52,000 nt of DNA from CAG-488 sp051881315. Lineage in GTDB: Bacteria > Bacillota > Clostridia > Oscillospirales > Acutalibacteraceae. Under the pieces are notes generated by a model. The model made no database searches. It was not told the DNA's origin and saw only the letters and a list, made by a program, of their open reading frames with translations. The stretch spans positions 1 to 52,000 of the forward strand of contig JBJEPQ010000010.1 in NCBI GenBank assembly GCA_051881315.1, read 5' to 3'. Below, one piece after another: positions 33,465 through 42,483 of this stretch. The position numbers and the translations under genes were made by a program. How positions within the stretch are numbered: the first letter of the stretch is position 1; the number at the start of each line of letters is the position of its first letter.

Positions 33465-34175
33465 TCAGCCGCCGAGATAGGCTTTCTTGACGTCCTCGCT
33501 CTCCATAAGCTCCTTGCCCGTACCGGTGAGAACGATCTTTCCGGTTTCAAGAACATAGGCTCTGTCGGAGATTGCAAGGCTCTTACCTGCATTCTGCTCA
33601 ACAAGGAGAATTGTTGTTCCGTCGTTGTTGATGTCCTTGATGATCTCGAAAACCTGATCGACAAGCAGGGGCGAAAGTCCCATAGACGGCTCGTCCATCA
33701 TCAGAAGCTTCGGGTGACTCATAAGAGCACGTCCCATTGCAAGCATCTGCTGTTCGCCGCCTGAAAGAGTACCTGCGATCTGATTCTTACGTTCCTCAAG
33801 ACGGGGGAAACGTGTGTAAATCTTTTCGATATCATCCTTGATACCCCTCTTGTCTTTAAGGGCAAACGCACCCATAAGCAGGTTGTCGTAGACGGAAAGC
33901 TCCTGGAAAATTCGTCTTCCCTCGGGGCACTGAGTCATACCCATTTCAACGATCTTATGACTGGGCGTTTTGGTAATATTCTTGCCCTCATAGGTAACTG
34001 TACCCTCTCTGATCGGGATAAGTCCCATAATTGACTGCATCGTTGTTGTCTTTCCTGCGCCGTTCGCACCGATAAGCGTTACGATCTCGCCCTGATTAAC
34101 CTCAAAGCTGATGCCCTTGATAGCCTGTATAACTCCGTAATAGACCGCAAGGTCTTTAACTTCCAACATTGCCAT
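33465..34175 (-). CDS. livF: Branched-chain amino acid ABC transporter, ATP-binding protein LivF
   Basis: A 236-aa ATPase subunit of the Leu/Ile/Val importer. Walker A GANGAGKTT (near 36), Q-loop, signature LSGGEQQMLAMGRAL and Walker B LLMMDEPSMGLSP are intact. The frame is open further upstream; ATG 34175, nine bases after CGGAGG and four bases after the livG stop, is the start. Last gene of livKHMGF. Confidence 0.93.
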   Translation of the reverse strand: MAMLEVKDLAVYYGVIQAIKGISFEVNQGEIVTLIGANGAGKTTTMQSIMGLIPIREGTVTYEGKNITKTPSHKIVEMGMTQCPEGRRIFQELSVYDNLLMGAFALKDKRGIKDDIEKIYTRFPRLEERKNQIAGTLSGGEQQMLAMGRALMSHPKLLMMDEPSMGLSPLLVDQVFEIIKDINNDGTTILLVEQNAGKSLAISDRAYVLETGKIVLTGTGKELMESEDVKKAYLGG

Positions 34176-34179
34176 AACA

Positions 34180-34950
34180 TCAACCTCCGATATAAGCCTT
34201 GACAACCTCGGGATCGTTGAGGGCGTCGTCAACCTTGCCCTGACAAAGAACCGTACCGAAGTTGAGAACCGTTATCTCATCGCAGAGACCGGAAACGAAT
34301 TTCAGGTCGTGCTCGATGAGAAGAATTGTAATATCAAAATTGTCACGGAGAAATCTTACCGTGTCCATAAGCTCCTGAGTTTCATGCGGATTCATACCTG
34401 CCGCAGGCTCGTCAAGAAGCAGAAGCTTGGGATTGGTTGCAAGCGCACGGGCAATTTCAAGCTTTCTCTGCTTACCGTAGGGAAGATTGCAGGCAAGGTT
34501 ATTTCGCTCCTCATAGAGATCGAAAATCTTGAGTATCTCCTTTGCCTTGTCTCTCATTCTCTCCTCTGTGCTGTAATGCTTCGGGAGCTTGAACATGCTG
34601 ACAAACGGGTTGCATTTGAATTCAGGCTGATTGTGCAGACCGACAAGAACGTTTCTGATAACGCTCATATTATTGAAAAGACGGATATTCTGGAAAGTTC
34701 TTGCAATTCCCTTGTGATTGATCGTCTCCTGAGTTTTTCCGTTAAGCTCCTCCCCGTCAAGGAAGAATGTGCCGGTTGTAGGCTTATAAACACCTGTGAG
34801 AAGATTGAAAACGGTGGTTTTTCCTGCACCGTTGGGGCCGATAAGTCCGTAGATCTGACCTTTTTTAATCTTCAGGTTAACGTCCTGCGCCGCTTTAAGT
34901 CCGCCGAACGAAATGCCGAGATTTTTTGTTTCAAGTACATAGTCAGCCAT
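34180..34950 (-). CDS. livG: Branched-chain amino acid ABC transporter, ATP-binding protein LivG
   Basis: A 256-aa ATPase subunit, with Walker A GPNGAGKTT (near 38), the long insertion typical of LivG (about 105-150), signature LPYGKQRKLEIARAL and Walker B LLLLDEPAAGMNPHE. Its start lies two bases after the livM stop. Together with LivF it drives import. Confidence 0.93.
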   Translation of the reverse strand: MADYVLETKNLGISFGGLKAAQDVNLKIKKGQIYGLIGPNGAGKTTVFNLLTGVYKPTTGTFFLDGEELNGKTQETINHKGIARTFQNIRLFNNMSVIRNVLVGLHNQPEFKCNPFVSMFKLPKHYSTEERMRDKAKEILKIFDLYEERNNLACNLPYGKQRKLEIARALATNPKLLLLDEPAAGMNPHETQELMDTVRFLRDNFDITILLIEHDLKFVSGLCDEITVLNFGTVLCQGKVDDALNDPEVVKAYIGG

Positions 34951-34952
34951 TC

Positions 34953-36092
34953 TTATTTGCCCCCTTTCTCTTCTTTGTCGGGTTTGTATGGATCCTCCTG
35001 CTTAACATCTGTCGTGAGAACCTCGTCCATCGGGATCTTTGTCGTTACAACGTCCCATCTGTTCGTATCCGAATACTGCTTGGAGGGGTTATTCTTTTTC
35101 TTGTTTCGGAAAAGATTGGAGATTGAAAATCTCTCTCTGACGGATTTAAGAGCCGGAGCGTTGTTGAAGATAACAACAACGATAAGGATGACAGCATAAA
35201 CAAGATATCTCAGAGCTGCCAGGTCTCCGGAAAGCTGTGTCTGGAGAGTAAAGTTAAGGTAAGTTATAAATACTGCCGCAATGATTGATCCTGTGATGTT
35301 ACCCATACCGCCGAGAACGACCATAACGAGTATTTCAATCGAGTAGTTGAACGAGAAGAACGAGTAAACAACGGGGGTAACATATGAGCCGTAGATAACA
35401 CCTGCGATTCCGGCAAAGAATGCGGCAAAGACAAATACAAAAAGCTTGTAATAAGTTATGTTGATGCCCATTGCCTTAGCGGCGATCTCGTTATCACGGA
35501 TAGCCGTGATAGCTCTACCGTGCTTACTTCTGATGATATTCTGAATAAGGAAAAGTGAAATAAGAACAACAACGAGAGCAATAATATAGAGGTCGTTGCC
35601 GTATTTCTTTGTGGAAAGTCCGAGTGCCGCACCGAAGGTCGGAAGATTTTTAAATATAGTTCTGACAATTTCACCGAAAGCCAGCGTAACGATTGCAAGA
35701 TAGTCGCCCTTCAGTCTCAGTGCGGGAAGACCGATGATAAATCCGAACACCGCCGCAACAAGTCCGCCGACAAGCATCGAAATGATAAGAACAAGCAGCT
35801 TGGAATCAATTACATTGTAAAGCTCCCTTGCAACATAACAGCCGATGTATGCGCCGACGCACATAAAGCCTGCGTGACCGAGCGAAAGCTCACCGAGAAA
35901 ACCGACAACAAGGTTGAGTGAAACTGCAAGCAAAATGCTGTATGCCATCTGGGCAAGCAGACCTGAGCTTGAACGGGGAAGGTTGCCGAAGGTGCTGATA
36001 AGGAGAGGGACAACAAGCATGACAACGATTATAAAATAATTAAACGTATCCTTAAATCTCATGCCCTTTTTGACATTCTTTAAATAACTCAT
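34953..36092 (-). CDS. livM: Branched-chain amino acid ABC transporter permease LivM
   Basis: A 379-aa permease with about nine to ten membrane segments. The ABC-coupling stretch AKAMGINITYYKLFVFVFAA and GGMGNITGSIIAA are typical. The cytoplasmic C-terminal tail after about residue 325 is long and charged (NKKKNNPSKQ...), an extension not needed for transport. The start follows GGAGAAGG at the livH end, three bases after its stop. Confidence 0.92.
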   Translation of the reverse strand: MSYLKNVKKGMRFKDTFNYFIIVVMLVVPLLISTFGNLPRSSSGLLAQMAYSILLAVSLNLVVGFLGELSLGHAGFMCVGAYIGCYVARELYNVIDSKLLVLIISMLVGGLVAAVFGFIIGLPALRLKGDYLAIVTLAFGEIVRTIFKNLPTFGAALGLSTKKYGNDLYIIALVVVLISLFLIQNIIRSKHGRAITAIRDNEIAAKAMGINITYYKLFVFVFAAFFAGIAGVIYGSYVTPVVYSFFSFNYSIEILVMVVLGGMGNITGSIIAAVFITYLNFTLQTQLSGDLAALRYLVYAVILIVVVIFNNAPALKSVRERFSISNLFRNKKKNNPSKQYSDTNRWDVVTTKIPMDEVLTTDVKQEDPYKPDKEEKGGK

Positions 36093-36095
36093 AGC

Positions 36096-36962
36096 TTATA
36101 CCTTCTCCCTTCTCTTCTTGCCGAGGAGACCGATAGGTCTGACAAGAAGTATGATTATCAAAAGTGCAAACACAATAGCATTTGCATAAGGAGCAAGAAC
36201 CGGTACGCTCAGAGCAAGCTTTTCAACAACGCCGAGCAGAACGCCGCCGAGCATAGCGCCGGGGATCGAGCCGACACCGCCGATAACCGCAGCGGCGAAA
36301 GCCTTGATGCCGGGCATTGAACCGAGCGTCGGGCTGACCGACGGGATCTGCATCAGGTAGAAAACACCTGCACAGGCGGCAAGAGCCGAACCGATTGCGA
36401 AAGTAATCATAATAATCTTGTTAATGTTGACGCCCATGAGCTGAGCCGCTCCCCTGTCCTCGGAAACTGCCTGCATGGCACGTCCTGTTCTTGTAAATTT
36501 AATGAAAAGGGTAAGAGCAACCATTATTACCGCTCCGACAACAAGTGTAAGAATGGTATTGAGGTTAAACTCTGTCGATGCGATCTTAACCATTTTAGCG
36601 GTAGTAATTGTAACTGCCTGAGACTTTGAGCCGAAAATGAGCTGAGCAACACTTTGAAGAAGATAGCTGACGCCGATAGCCGTGATAAGAACCGCAAGAG
36701 GCGAAGCACCTCTCAGGGGCTTGTATGCGACCTTCTCAATAACGATACCCAAGACCATACACACGATAACCGCCGCAAGAACAGCGAGAAACGGATGTCC
36801 GTTTGCATTGAGCGTCACAAGAATAGCGTAGGCACCGACCATGATGATATCACCGTGGGCGAAGTTCAGCATCTTGGCGATACCGTAAACCATCGTATAA
36901 CCCAGAGCGATAAGAGCATAGATAGCTCCGAGGCTGAGTCCGTCCAAAATTGTAGACAACAT
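36096..36962 (-). CDS. livH: Branched-chain amino acid ABC transporter permease LivH
   Basis: A 288-aa permease with about eight membrane segments. It has YTMVYGIAKMLNFAHGD near the N-terminus, the EAA-like loop AAQLMGVNINKIIMITFAIG and GGVGSIPGAMLGG. The ATG at 36962 is preceded by AAAGGAG, so the longer open frame is not used. It is separated from livK by 193 bases holding a strong hairpin. Confidence 0.92.
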   Translation of the reverse strand: MLSTILDGLSLGAIYALIALGYTMVYGIAKMLNFAHGDIIMVGAYAILVTLNANGHPFLAVLAAVIVCMVLGIVIEKVAYKPLRGASPLAVLITAIGVSYLLQSVAQLIFGSKSQAVTITTAKMVKIASTEFNLNTILTLVVGAVIMVALTLFIKFTRTGRAMQAVSEDRGAAQLMGVNINKIIMITFAIGSALAACAGVFYLMQIPSVSPTLGSMPGIKAFAAAVIGGVGSIPGAMLGGVLLGVVEKLALSVPVLAPYANAIVFALLIIILLVRPIGLLGKKRREKV

Positions 36963-37090
36963 TTTATCTACTCCTTTTCGTTTTATTTCTGAAAAATTAA
37001 ACCGCTGATTAAAAAATATCTGCAAATATTTTTATTATTATTTTCAGATACAGATTAATCGGCGGTTCAATATATATTTTAAAATTGCGC

Positions 37091-37120
37091 CTTTACGGGT
37101 GCCTTCCGGCACCCGTAAAG
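37091..37120 (-). terminator. Strong stem-loop between livK and livH
   Basis: CTTTACGGGTGCC and GGCACCCGTAAAG pair perfectly (13 bp) around a 4-base loop, followed on the minus strand by GCGCAATTTTAAAA. Such intercistronic hairpins often partly terminate or protect the binding-protein mRNA so it is made in excess. Confidence 0.75.
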
Positions 37121-37155
37121 GGTAAAGTAAACTAATTCAATTCCGTATCCGGTAA

Positions 37156-38313
37156 TCAGTTAACAGCCTTGAACTGAAGCGGCTTCTTACATGCACCAGA
37201 AGCGTCCCAAGTCATTGTACCTGTTGCGCCTGTGAGTGAGAAATCGTCAGCAGTGATAGCAGCCTTAACCTTCTCGCAAAGATCGCTCGGAGAAATCGTA
37301 ACATCGTTTACTCCTGCCTTCTCCATTGCTTTGAAGATAGCATAAACTGCATCGTAACCGTCAGCAGCGAACTGATCGGGAAGTGCATTGTACTTTGCCT
37401 TATAGTTAGCAACGAACTTGCTTACTGTAGGATCTGTGCTGTCTGTATCGAACGGAGTGATATACATTACCTTGTTGGTAACAGTCTTAGCGTCGATAAG
37501 ATCCTTGATGCCGTCAAATCCGTCTGAACCGATAAGGTCAGCCTTGCAGCCCTTAGCAGTTGCAGCCTTGCAGATAAGAGAGCCTTCCTGATAGTACATC
37601 GGGAGGAAGATAACGTCGCAATCCTTGAGCTGCTCAATCTGAGTTGAGAAGTCCTTGTTGTTCTCGTTATCAAAGGTAGCAGACTTAAATGCTGTGCCCT
37701 TTGCGTCCATCTCAGCCTTGAAAGCGTCATAGATACCTGTTGAATAAGTGTCGCTGGTGTTGTAGATGATACCTACATTCTTGTAGTTCTCGGTAAGGTA
37801 ATCAGCGGCAAGAGTACCCTGGTCGGGATCGCCGAAGCAGACACGGAAGCCGTAGTCTCTGCCCTCGATAACCTTAGCTGCAGATGCAGACGGAGTGATG
37901 AAGAAGAGGTTGTCTTCCTCTGCGCTTGCTGCAAAAGCGTCGCAGGAGTCTGTTGTAACAGAACCGAGAGAAATCTGCATACCTGCCTCAAGAAGTGAGT
38001 TGTAACCTGTGGTTGCGTCCTGAGCGGTAGCCTTGTCGTCCTTCATATCGAACTTGAACTTTACGCCGTTAAGTCCGCCGGCAGCATTGATCTCCTCGAC
38101 AGCAAGCATTGCACCGTTCTTTACGGAGTTACCGTATGATGCAGCGTCGCCCGTGAGAGGACCTGTTGTACCGATGAAGTACTCTGTGTTGTTTGCGGTA
38201 TAACCCTTACCCGCATCTTTCTTGTCTCCTGTGCCGCCGCAAGCGGAGAAGCAGAAAGCAACAAAGGTCAGAGCAAGAACAACCGCAAGAACCTTTTTTA
38301 CTGACTTTTTCAT
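37156..38313 (-). CDS. livK: Branched-chain amino acid ABC transporter substrate-binding lipoprotein
   Basis: A 385-aa lipoprotein: a signal peptide with lipobox FSAC and lipidated Cys25, then a periplasmic-binding-protein type I fold (about 40-385), opening IGTTGPLTGDAASYG, as in LivJ/LivK. It binds Leu/Ile/Val or related amino acids at the outer face of the membrane and delivers them to LivHM. It is first in the operon, with a consensus promoter and AAGGAGG ribosome site. Preference among amino acids cannot be read. Confidence 0.92.
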   Translation of the reverse strand: MKKSVKKVLAVVLALTFVAFCFSACGGTGDKKDAGKGYTANNTEYFIGTTGPLTGDAASYGNSVKNGAMLAVEEINAAGGLNGVKFKFDMKDDKATAQDATTGYNSLLEAGMQISLGSVTTDSCDAFAASAEEDNLFFITPSASAAKVIEGRDYGFRVCFGDPDQGTLAADYLTENYKNVGIIYNTSDTYSTGIYDAFKAEMDAKGTAFKSATFDNENNKDFSTQIEQLKDCDVIFLPMYYQEGSLICKAATAKGCKADLIGSDGFDGIKDLIDAKTVTNKVMYITPFDTDSTDPTVSKFVANYKAKYNALPDQFAADGYDAVYAIFKAMEKAGVNDVTISPSDLCEKVKAAITADDFSLTGATGTMTWDASGACKKPLQFKAVN

Positions 38314-38385
38314 AAAATGACCTCCTTTTAAATTCCGAGGGGTTTTTGCACTCCCACCCGGTAATCATCATCTATGATGTGAATA

Positions 38386-38414
38386 ATGATACACTTATTA
38401 AGCAAATAAGTCAA
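38386..38414 (-). promoter_or_regulatory. liv operon promoter
   Basis: Minus strand TTGACT (38414-38409), 17 bases, TATCAT (38391-38386). The leader to the livK start is about 70 bases. Confidence 0.8.
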
Positions 38415-38601
38415 CAGATTATTTTCAAAAAATCTGTCGGTTTTTTAATGAAAATGGCTAAAAAGTGAATTTATTTTTTGTGCATTTTAAACATTACATT
38501 TTGTTATCGTCATTTTTAACAAGGTGATTTTATTCAGCTATGGGCATAAATATACAAATTGACTATGCAATAACACAATTTTGTCACTTTAAAGTGCTGA
38601 T

Positions 38602-39954
38602 TTATCCCATTATCGGAATTTCAAGGAAAAACCACACGAAGCAGTTTGTGAGATACATTGCCGAAGAAACAACTGCGGCAATGTTCCCGACCGCCTCTGT
38701 TTTACGGTCTTTTTCAGCCGATGAAAACAGAATTGCACAGGCAATCAGCGTCAGAAGCTCCGAGAAAAAGAAAATTCGCTGACCTGAAACATAAACCGAT
38801 GAGCTGAATCCGACCACGACCGCACTGCATACCCCTGCAACATAACACAGCAGAGACGAGAAACCTACCTTGAATTGCTTTCGCATTATCATAATCAGGG
38901 CGGAAACAATCAGTAAGAGAGTAACAAGGCAAACCGCAATGATGATAATGTTCGCAGCATTTGTCCCGCCTGAAGAAAACATCTTTTCAAAAGCTTTGTC
39001 GGGTATACTTCCGTTTACCGCAAACGAAAGCGCATTTCCTCCGACAAACGACAAAACCGCAAACGCCGACAGCGAATATGACAAGGCTTTTACCGCCTTT
39101 GAATTATACAGACTGTTCAGCTTTATGACAGTCAAAACGATTAACAAACCGAAAACAACCGCCGACATCATAAATCCGAAAGCAAAATAATTTGACAGTC
39201 CGCAGAATAGTTTTTCAACAATATTCATATCGGCAAACCGTTCAAATTTTCCCGTTTCGAGCTTCATTCGTTCAGCCATTCCCGGTGCGGAGAAAAGCAG
39301 ATATGTTGAAAAAGCGGCAAACGGTACGGGAACAAAATGATGCGGTTTCAACCTTTTCCCGATTGCAAGGCAGATCATCAACACCGAATAAAAACCGACC
39401 GTAAGAGCCGCCGTCTGTTCCTGAGAGCAGGCAAGCAAGCCTGCCACAGCTGAAAGTATAATAAACGGAATCCGTCTGTATTGTATATTCATAAGATCGA
39501 ACACGGCAGGAAGCTCAACGGCTATCATCGCCCCGAAAGGGAAAAGATAGGTCATTGAACCCGAAAACCAAAAGGCTCCCGGATTAAGACATCCGATAAA
39601 AACCGTGAAAGGAATACATACGGCAAATATCTCCGACAATCTGTCTTTCTCGCCGAAAGCGGATATCAATTTAATTATAAACCATACAATAAATATCCAG
39701 ATCAGAGAGGCTGTAATCTTCCAGAATATCAGCGGAACGGACAGGAATTTCATCGTCAGAAATTCACACGTCATTCTGCCCGACAATGTCTCAAATCTCA
39801 GCTTCAGCCATTCAATCAGGTCAAAACCGCTCTCGCTCATTATGGCAAGAAAGTGTCCGTCATCCGTCTTGATAACAAACCTTGTAAAGATCAGGTAAAA
39901 CGCCGTAACAGCGATACAGAAAAACGCAAACGGAGAAAGCTTTTTGCTCCTCAT
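38602..39954 (-). CDS. DUF6056-like polytopic membrane protein
   Basis: A 450-aa integral membrane protein with about ten to twelve hydrophobic segments, resembling glycosyltransferase-like membrane proteins of uncertain function: an early acidic motif TDDGHF after TM1 and loops such as NPGAFWFSGSMTYLFPFG. ATG 39954 overlaps the preceding stop as ATGA, so both genes are translationally coupled; the longer open frame is rejected. A role in surface polymer modification is possible, but is only an inference. Confidence 0.65.
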   Translation of the reverse strand: MRSKKLSPFAFFCIAVTAFYLIFTRFVIKTDDGHFLAIMSESGFDLIEWLKLRFETLSGRMTCEFLTMKFLSVPLIFWKITASLIWIFIVWFIIKLISAFGEKDRLSEIFAVCIPFTVFIGCLNPGAFWFSGSMTYLFPFGAMIAVELPAVFDLMNIQYRRIPFIILSAVAGLLACSQEQTAALTVGFYSVLMICLAIGKRLKPHHFVPVPFAAFSTYLLFSAPGMAERMKLETGKFERFADMNIVEKLFCGLSNYFAFGFMMSAVVFGLLIVLTVIKLNSLYNSKAVKALSYSLSAFAVLSFVGGNALSFAVNGSIPDKAFEKMFSSGGTNAANIIIIAVCLVTLLLIVSALIMIMRKQFKVGFSSLLCYVAGVCSAVVVGFSSSVYVSGQRIFFFSELLTLIACAILFSSAEKDRKTEAVGNIAAVVSSAMYLTNCFVWFFLEIPIMG

Positions 39955-40628
39955 TCCATTTCGCCTCCGATCACATAAGGCGTTTCTTTGCTTCCGTTGC
40001 CGACAACAACGGTAACGGAATTGCTTTCCAAACGCAACGCAGGGCAAACTCCCATCAGCTCATCTGTTGCAGGAGATTTGTAAAATGTGCCCGACTGCGT
40101 AACCGCCGCAACGCTCAGAGAGTTCGTGGAAACACCTGAGCTTGTCCAGTACCAACAGTTTTTTCTCAGGAAAAGAAATCTCGTCTTGCAATTCATTGCC
40201 GCAGAAGCTGTCGGCTGTTTTTTCCGTTCACCAGCGGAGAGCTTTGAAAGCTCCTTTTGCGACAGAATAAAAACTTCGCCCACAACTCCGTCAACGCTTT
40301 TTTCAAGCTCTTTTTTCAGGTCGGATTTTTCCCAATCCGAGGATTTGCCGAACGGTGCAAAATCAACAATATATTCGCTTTGGAGCACCTCGCCGTTTTC
40401 GGATATAACTCTCCAAAGAAGCTGTTCGCCGTCATAAGTTCCGCAAAGCACATAATCACCCTTTTTCAGCTCGGTCTCGTGACCGCCGTGAATCGGGTAT
40501 CCGTAATTGACCGTTTTAAACAAGGCAGAATACAGCTTGTCCTTTGCGGTAAGGTCAACAATCCCCGTTACAAGAAACAATGCGGCAAACAGACAGCACA
40601 AAGCTGTCAGCACCCGTTTGATTTTCAT
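39951..40628 (-). CDS. DUF6273-like domain protein with N-terminal membrane anchor
   Basis: A 225-aa protein with an N-terminal hydrophobic segment (about 5-25) and an extracytoplasmic domain resembling DUF6273: GDYVLCGTYDGEQLLWRVI, later CWYWTSSG, and GVCPALRLES. Such domains are common in gut Firmicutes surface proteins; function unknown. ATG 40628 follows GGGGG, 20 bases after the metK stop, so it may be expressed with metK. Coupled to the downstream DUF6056-like gene. Confidence 0.65.
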   Translation of the reverse strand: MKIKRVLTALCCLFAALFLVTGIVDLTAKDKLYSALFKTVNYGYPIHGGHETELKKGDYVLCGTYDGEQLLWRVISENGEVLQSEYIVDFAPFGKSSDWEKSDLKKELEKSVDGVVGEVFILSQKELSKLSAGERKKQPTASAAMNCKTRFLFLRKNCWYWTSSGVSTNSLSVAAVTQSGTFYKSPATDELMGVCPALRLESNSVTVVVGNGSKETPYVIGGEME

Positions 40629-40648
40629 ATTATTCCCCCGAAAGCACA

Positions 40649-41827
40649 TCAGAACTGAGCTTTCAGCTCCTCAATTTTATCCGTATGCTCCCACGGGAGG
40701 TCGATATCCGTTCTGCCGACATGACCGTATGCCGAGGTCTCGGTATAAATCGGTCTGCGGAGATCAAGCTCGTCGATGATTGCCGCAGGACGAAGATCAA
40801 AGACCTTCTTCACCGCCTTTGCAAGCTCCTCGTTTGAGTGAACTCCCGTACCGAAAGTATCAACCATAACAGAAACAGGCTTTGCAACGCCGATTGCGTA
40901 TGCAAGCTGAATCTCGCACTTCTTTGCAAGTCCTGCCGCAACAATGTTCTTTGCGATGTAACGGCACATATATGCCGCAGAACGGTCAACCTTTGTCGGA
41001 TCTTTACCGCTGAAAGCTCCGCCGCCGTGACGGGAATATCCGCCGTAGGTGTCAACGATGATCTTACGTCCCGTAAGTCCCGAATCGCCCTGAGGACCGC
41101 CCGTTACAAAGCGACCTGTCGGATTTACAAAAATCTTCGTGTTCTCGTCAATGAGATCGGCGTCAACCGTCGGTCTGATAACCTTTTCAATGATATCCTT
41201 ACGGATCTGATCGAGTTCAACATCTGCGCTGTGCTGTGAGGAAACAACGATAGCGTCAATTCTGACGACCTTATCATCGTCATATTCAACCGTAACCTGA
41301 GTTTTTCCGTCCGCTCTGAGATAGGGAAGATCGCCGTTCTCCCTCTCCTCGGTCAGCTTGAGGGCAAGCTTGTGGGCAAGTGAAATCGGCATAGGCATAA
41401 GCTCGGGAGTTTCGTCGCAGGCAAAGCCGAACATCATTCCCTGATCGCCTGCGCCGTTGAGGTTATACTTGTCCTCCTCGCCGCCTTTAAGCTCAAAGGA
41501 AGCGTCAACGCCCATTGCAATATCGGGCGACTGCTTGTCAAGGGAAGTGATGATGGCGCAGGTATTGCCGTCAAAGCCCTTGTCTGCGCTGTCATAACCG
41601 ATGTCACAGATCGCCTTTCTTGCGATCGCCGGAATGTCAATATTTGCGGTGGTCGAGATCTCGCCCATTATAAGCACCATACCCGTTGTGCAACAGGTCT
41701 CGCAGGCTACACGGCCGTTCGGATCCTGAGCAAGTATAGCGTCAAGCACGGAATCGGAAATTCGGTCGCAGATTTTATCGGGATGTCCCTTAGTTACTGA
41801 TTCTGATGAAAAAAGATGTTTTGCCAT
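40649..41827 (-). CDS. metK: S-adenosylmethionine synthase
   Basis: A 392-aa cytoplasmic enzyme that makes SAM from methionine and ATP. Motifs: SVTKGHPDKICDRISD, GAGDQGMMFGFAC, GRFVTGGPQGDSGLTGRKI and GGAFSGKDPTKVDRS. Ribosome site GGAGG. The leader has a SAM-I riboswitch with terminator, so the product shuts off its own synthesis. Length and motifs are standard. Confidence 0.97.
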   Translation of the reverse strand: MAKHLFSSESVTKGHPDKICDRISDSVLDAILAQDPNGRVACETCCTTGMVLIMGEISTTANIDIPAIARKAICDIGYDSADKGFDGNTCAIITSLDKQSPDIAMGVDASFELKGGEEDKYNLNGAGDQGMMFGFACDETPELMPMPISLAHKLALKLTEERENGDLPYLRADGKTQVTVEYDDDKVVRIDAIVVSSQHSADVELDQIRKDIIEKVIRPTVDADLIDENTKIFVNPTGRFVTGGPQGDSGLTGRKIIVDTYGGYSRHGGGAFSGKDPTKVDRSAAYMCRYIAKNIVAAGLAKKCEIQLAYAIGVAKPVSVMVDTFGTGVHSNEELAKAVKKVFDLRPAAIIDELDLRRPIYTETSAYGHVGRTDIDLPWEHTDKIEELKAQF

Positions 41828-41865
41828 TTTAAAATACCTCCGTTTTAGTAACTGCTGTTAATCGT

Positions 41866-41897
41866 AAAAAAAACACCCTCGGCAAAAACCGAGAGCG
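41866..41897 (-). terminator. Riboswitch-controlled terminator of metK
   Basis: On the minus strand CTCGG, a T-rich loop and CCGAG are followed by GGTGTTTTTTTT. It lies just after the SAM-I aptamer, and so is the expression platform that ends transcription when SAM is bound. Confidence 0.85.
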
Positions 41898-41903
41898 TAA
41901 ATA

Positions 41904-42000
41904 GCCTTATCTTTCGGTTACACCGCAGGATTTAGCACCTTGCCGTTGGCAGGTTGCCGAGCTTCACAGGGCCTGTTCCCTCAGCTGCTCTGAATAAGGG
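41904..42000 (-). promoter_or_regulatory. SAM-I (S-box) riboswitch aptamer
   Basis: Minus strand: P1 5' strand CTTATTCAGAG, the conserved GAGGGA core, AACAGGCCC and TGAAGCTCGGCAACC, then AAGGTGCTAAATCCTGC and the closing GAAAGATAAGG. These are the S-box consensus blocks in order. It lies between the metK promoter and its terminator. Confidence 0.95.
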
Positions 42001-42037
42001 TGTTTCGTATTACGAAAACTATTAAATTGCATTAAAT

Positions 42038-42066
42038 ATTATATACTATAACGTTGTAATAGTCAA
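42038..42066 (-). promoter_or_regulatory. metK promoter
   Basis: Minus strand TTGACT (42066-42061), 17 bases, TATAAT (42043-42038), just ahead of the riboswitch. Confidence 0.85.
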
Positions 42067-42134
42067 GAGTAAAATAATACTAATTATCGTTTTTAGTTGG
42101 GAATTTGCGTCTGTTCAGGAGCAGATGGAGTTCG

Positions 42135-42310
42135 TCTAAGGTCTAACGTCTGCAATCTAACGTCTAATTTCTGCCTTCCCCTTGAGGGGAAGGTGCCGAG
42201 GAACGAGGCGGATGAGGTGTGATAAAAGGAAAATAAAGTCGAAACTAAATTTCATCAAACTTACTCCACCTCATCACCGCCTACGGCGGAGCTTCCCCTC
42301 AAGGGGAAGC
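42135..42310 (+). repeat. Heptad/palindrome repeat element, copy A
   Basis: Six 7-bp units of the form TCTRNNN (TCTAAGG, TCTAACG, TCTGCAA, TCTAACG, TCTAATT, TCTGCCT; 42135-42176) run into the hairpin CCTTCCCCTTGAGGGGAAGG (42174-42193). Then GGCGGATGAGGTG (42207-42219) is mirrored by CACCTCATCACCGCC (42267-42281), and the block ends with GCTTCCCCTCAAGGGGAAGC (42291-42310), making a large imperfect palindrome. Non-coding, lies between metK and hflX. Confidence 0.85.
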
Positions 42311-42345
42311 CTTGGAAAGTATATGCAAACTTTAAAGCATTATCG

Positions 42346-42445
42346 TCTAAGACCTAACATCTGAAATCTAAAGTCTAATTCACCGCCTACGGCGGAACTT
42401 CCCCAAAATAGACGGTAGACTTTAGATGTTAGATTTTAGATGATA
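42346..42445 (+). repeat. Heptad/palindrome repeat element, copy B (heptads on both sides)
   Basis: Five forward heptads (42346-42380: TCTAAGA, CCTAACA, TCTGAAA, TCTAAAG, TCTAATT), a core CACCGCCTACGGCGGAACTT and CCCC, then five inverted heptads (42411-42445: GACGGTA, GACTTTA, GATGTTA, GATTTTA, GATGATA). The arms face each other, so the whole unit is an inverted repeat. Confidence 0.8.
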
Positions 42446-42483
42446 TCGTCTTTAATTTCGATGAAACTTTTCAAGCGGTATTG

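Noticed and set aside
34309..35199. 296-codon plus-strand open frame
   Set aside because: Antisense to livG and livM; no motif or ribosome site.
38502..38525. Second Rex operator (TTGTTA ... TAACAA) upstream of livK
   Set aside because: The half-sites are ten bases apart, too far for the Rex consensus, and well upstream of the livK promoter.
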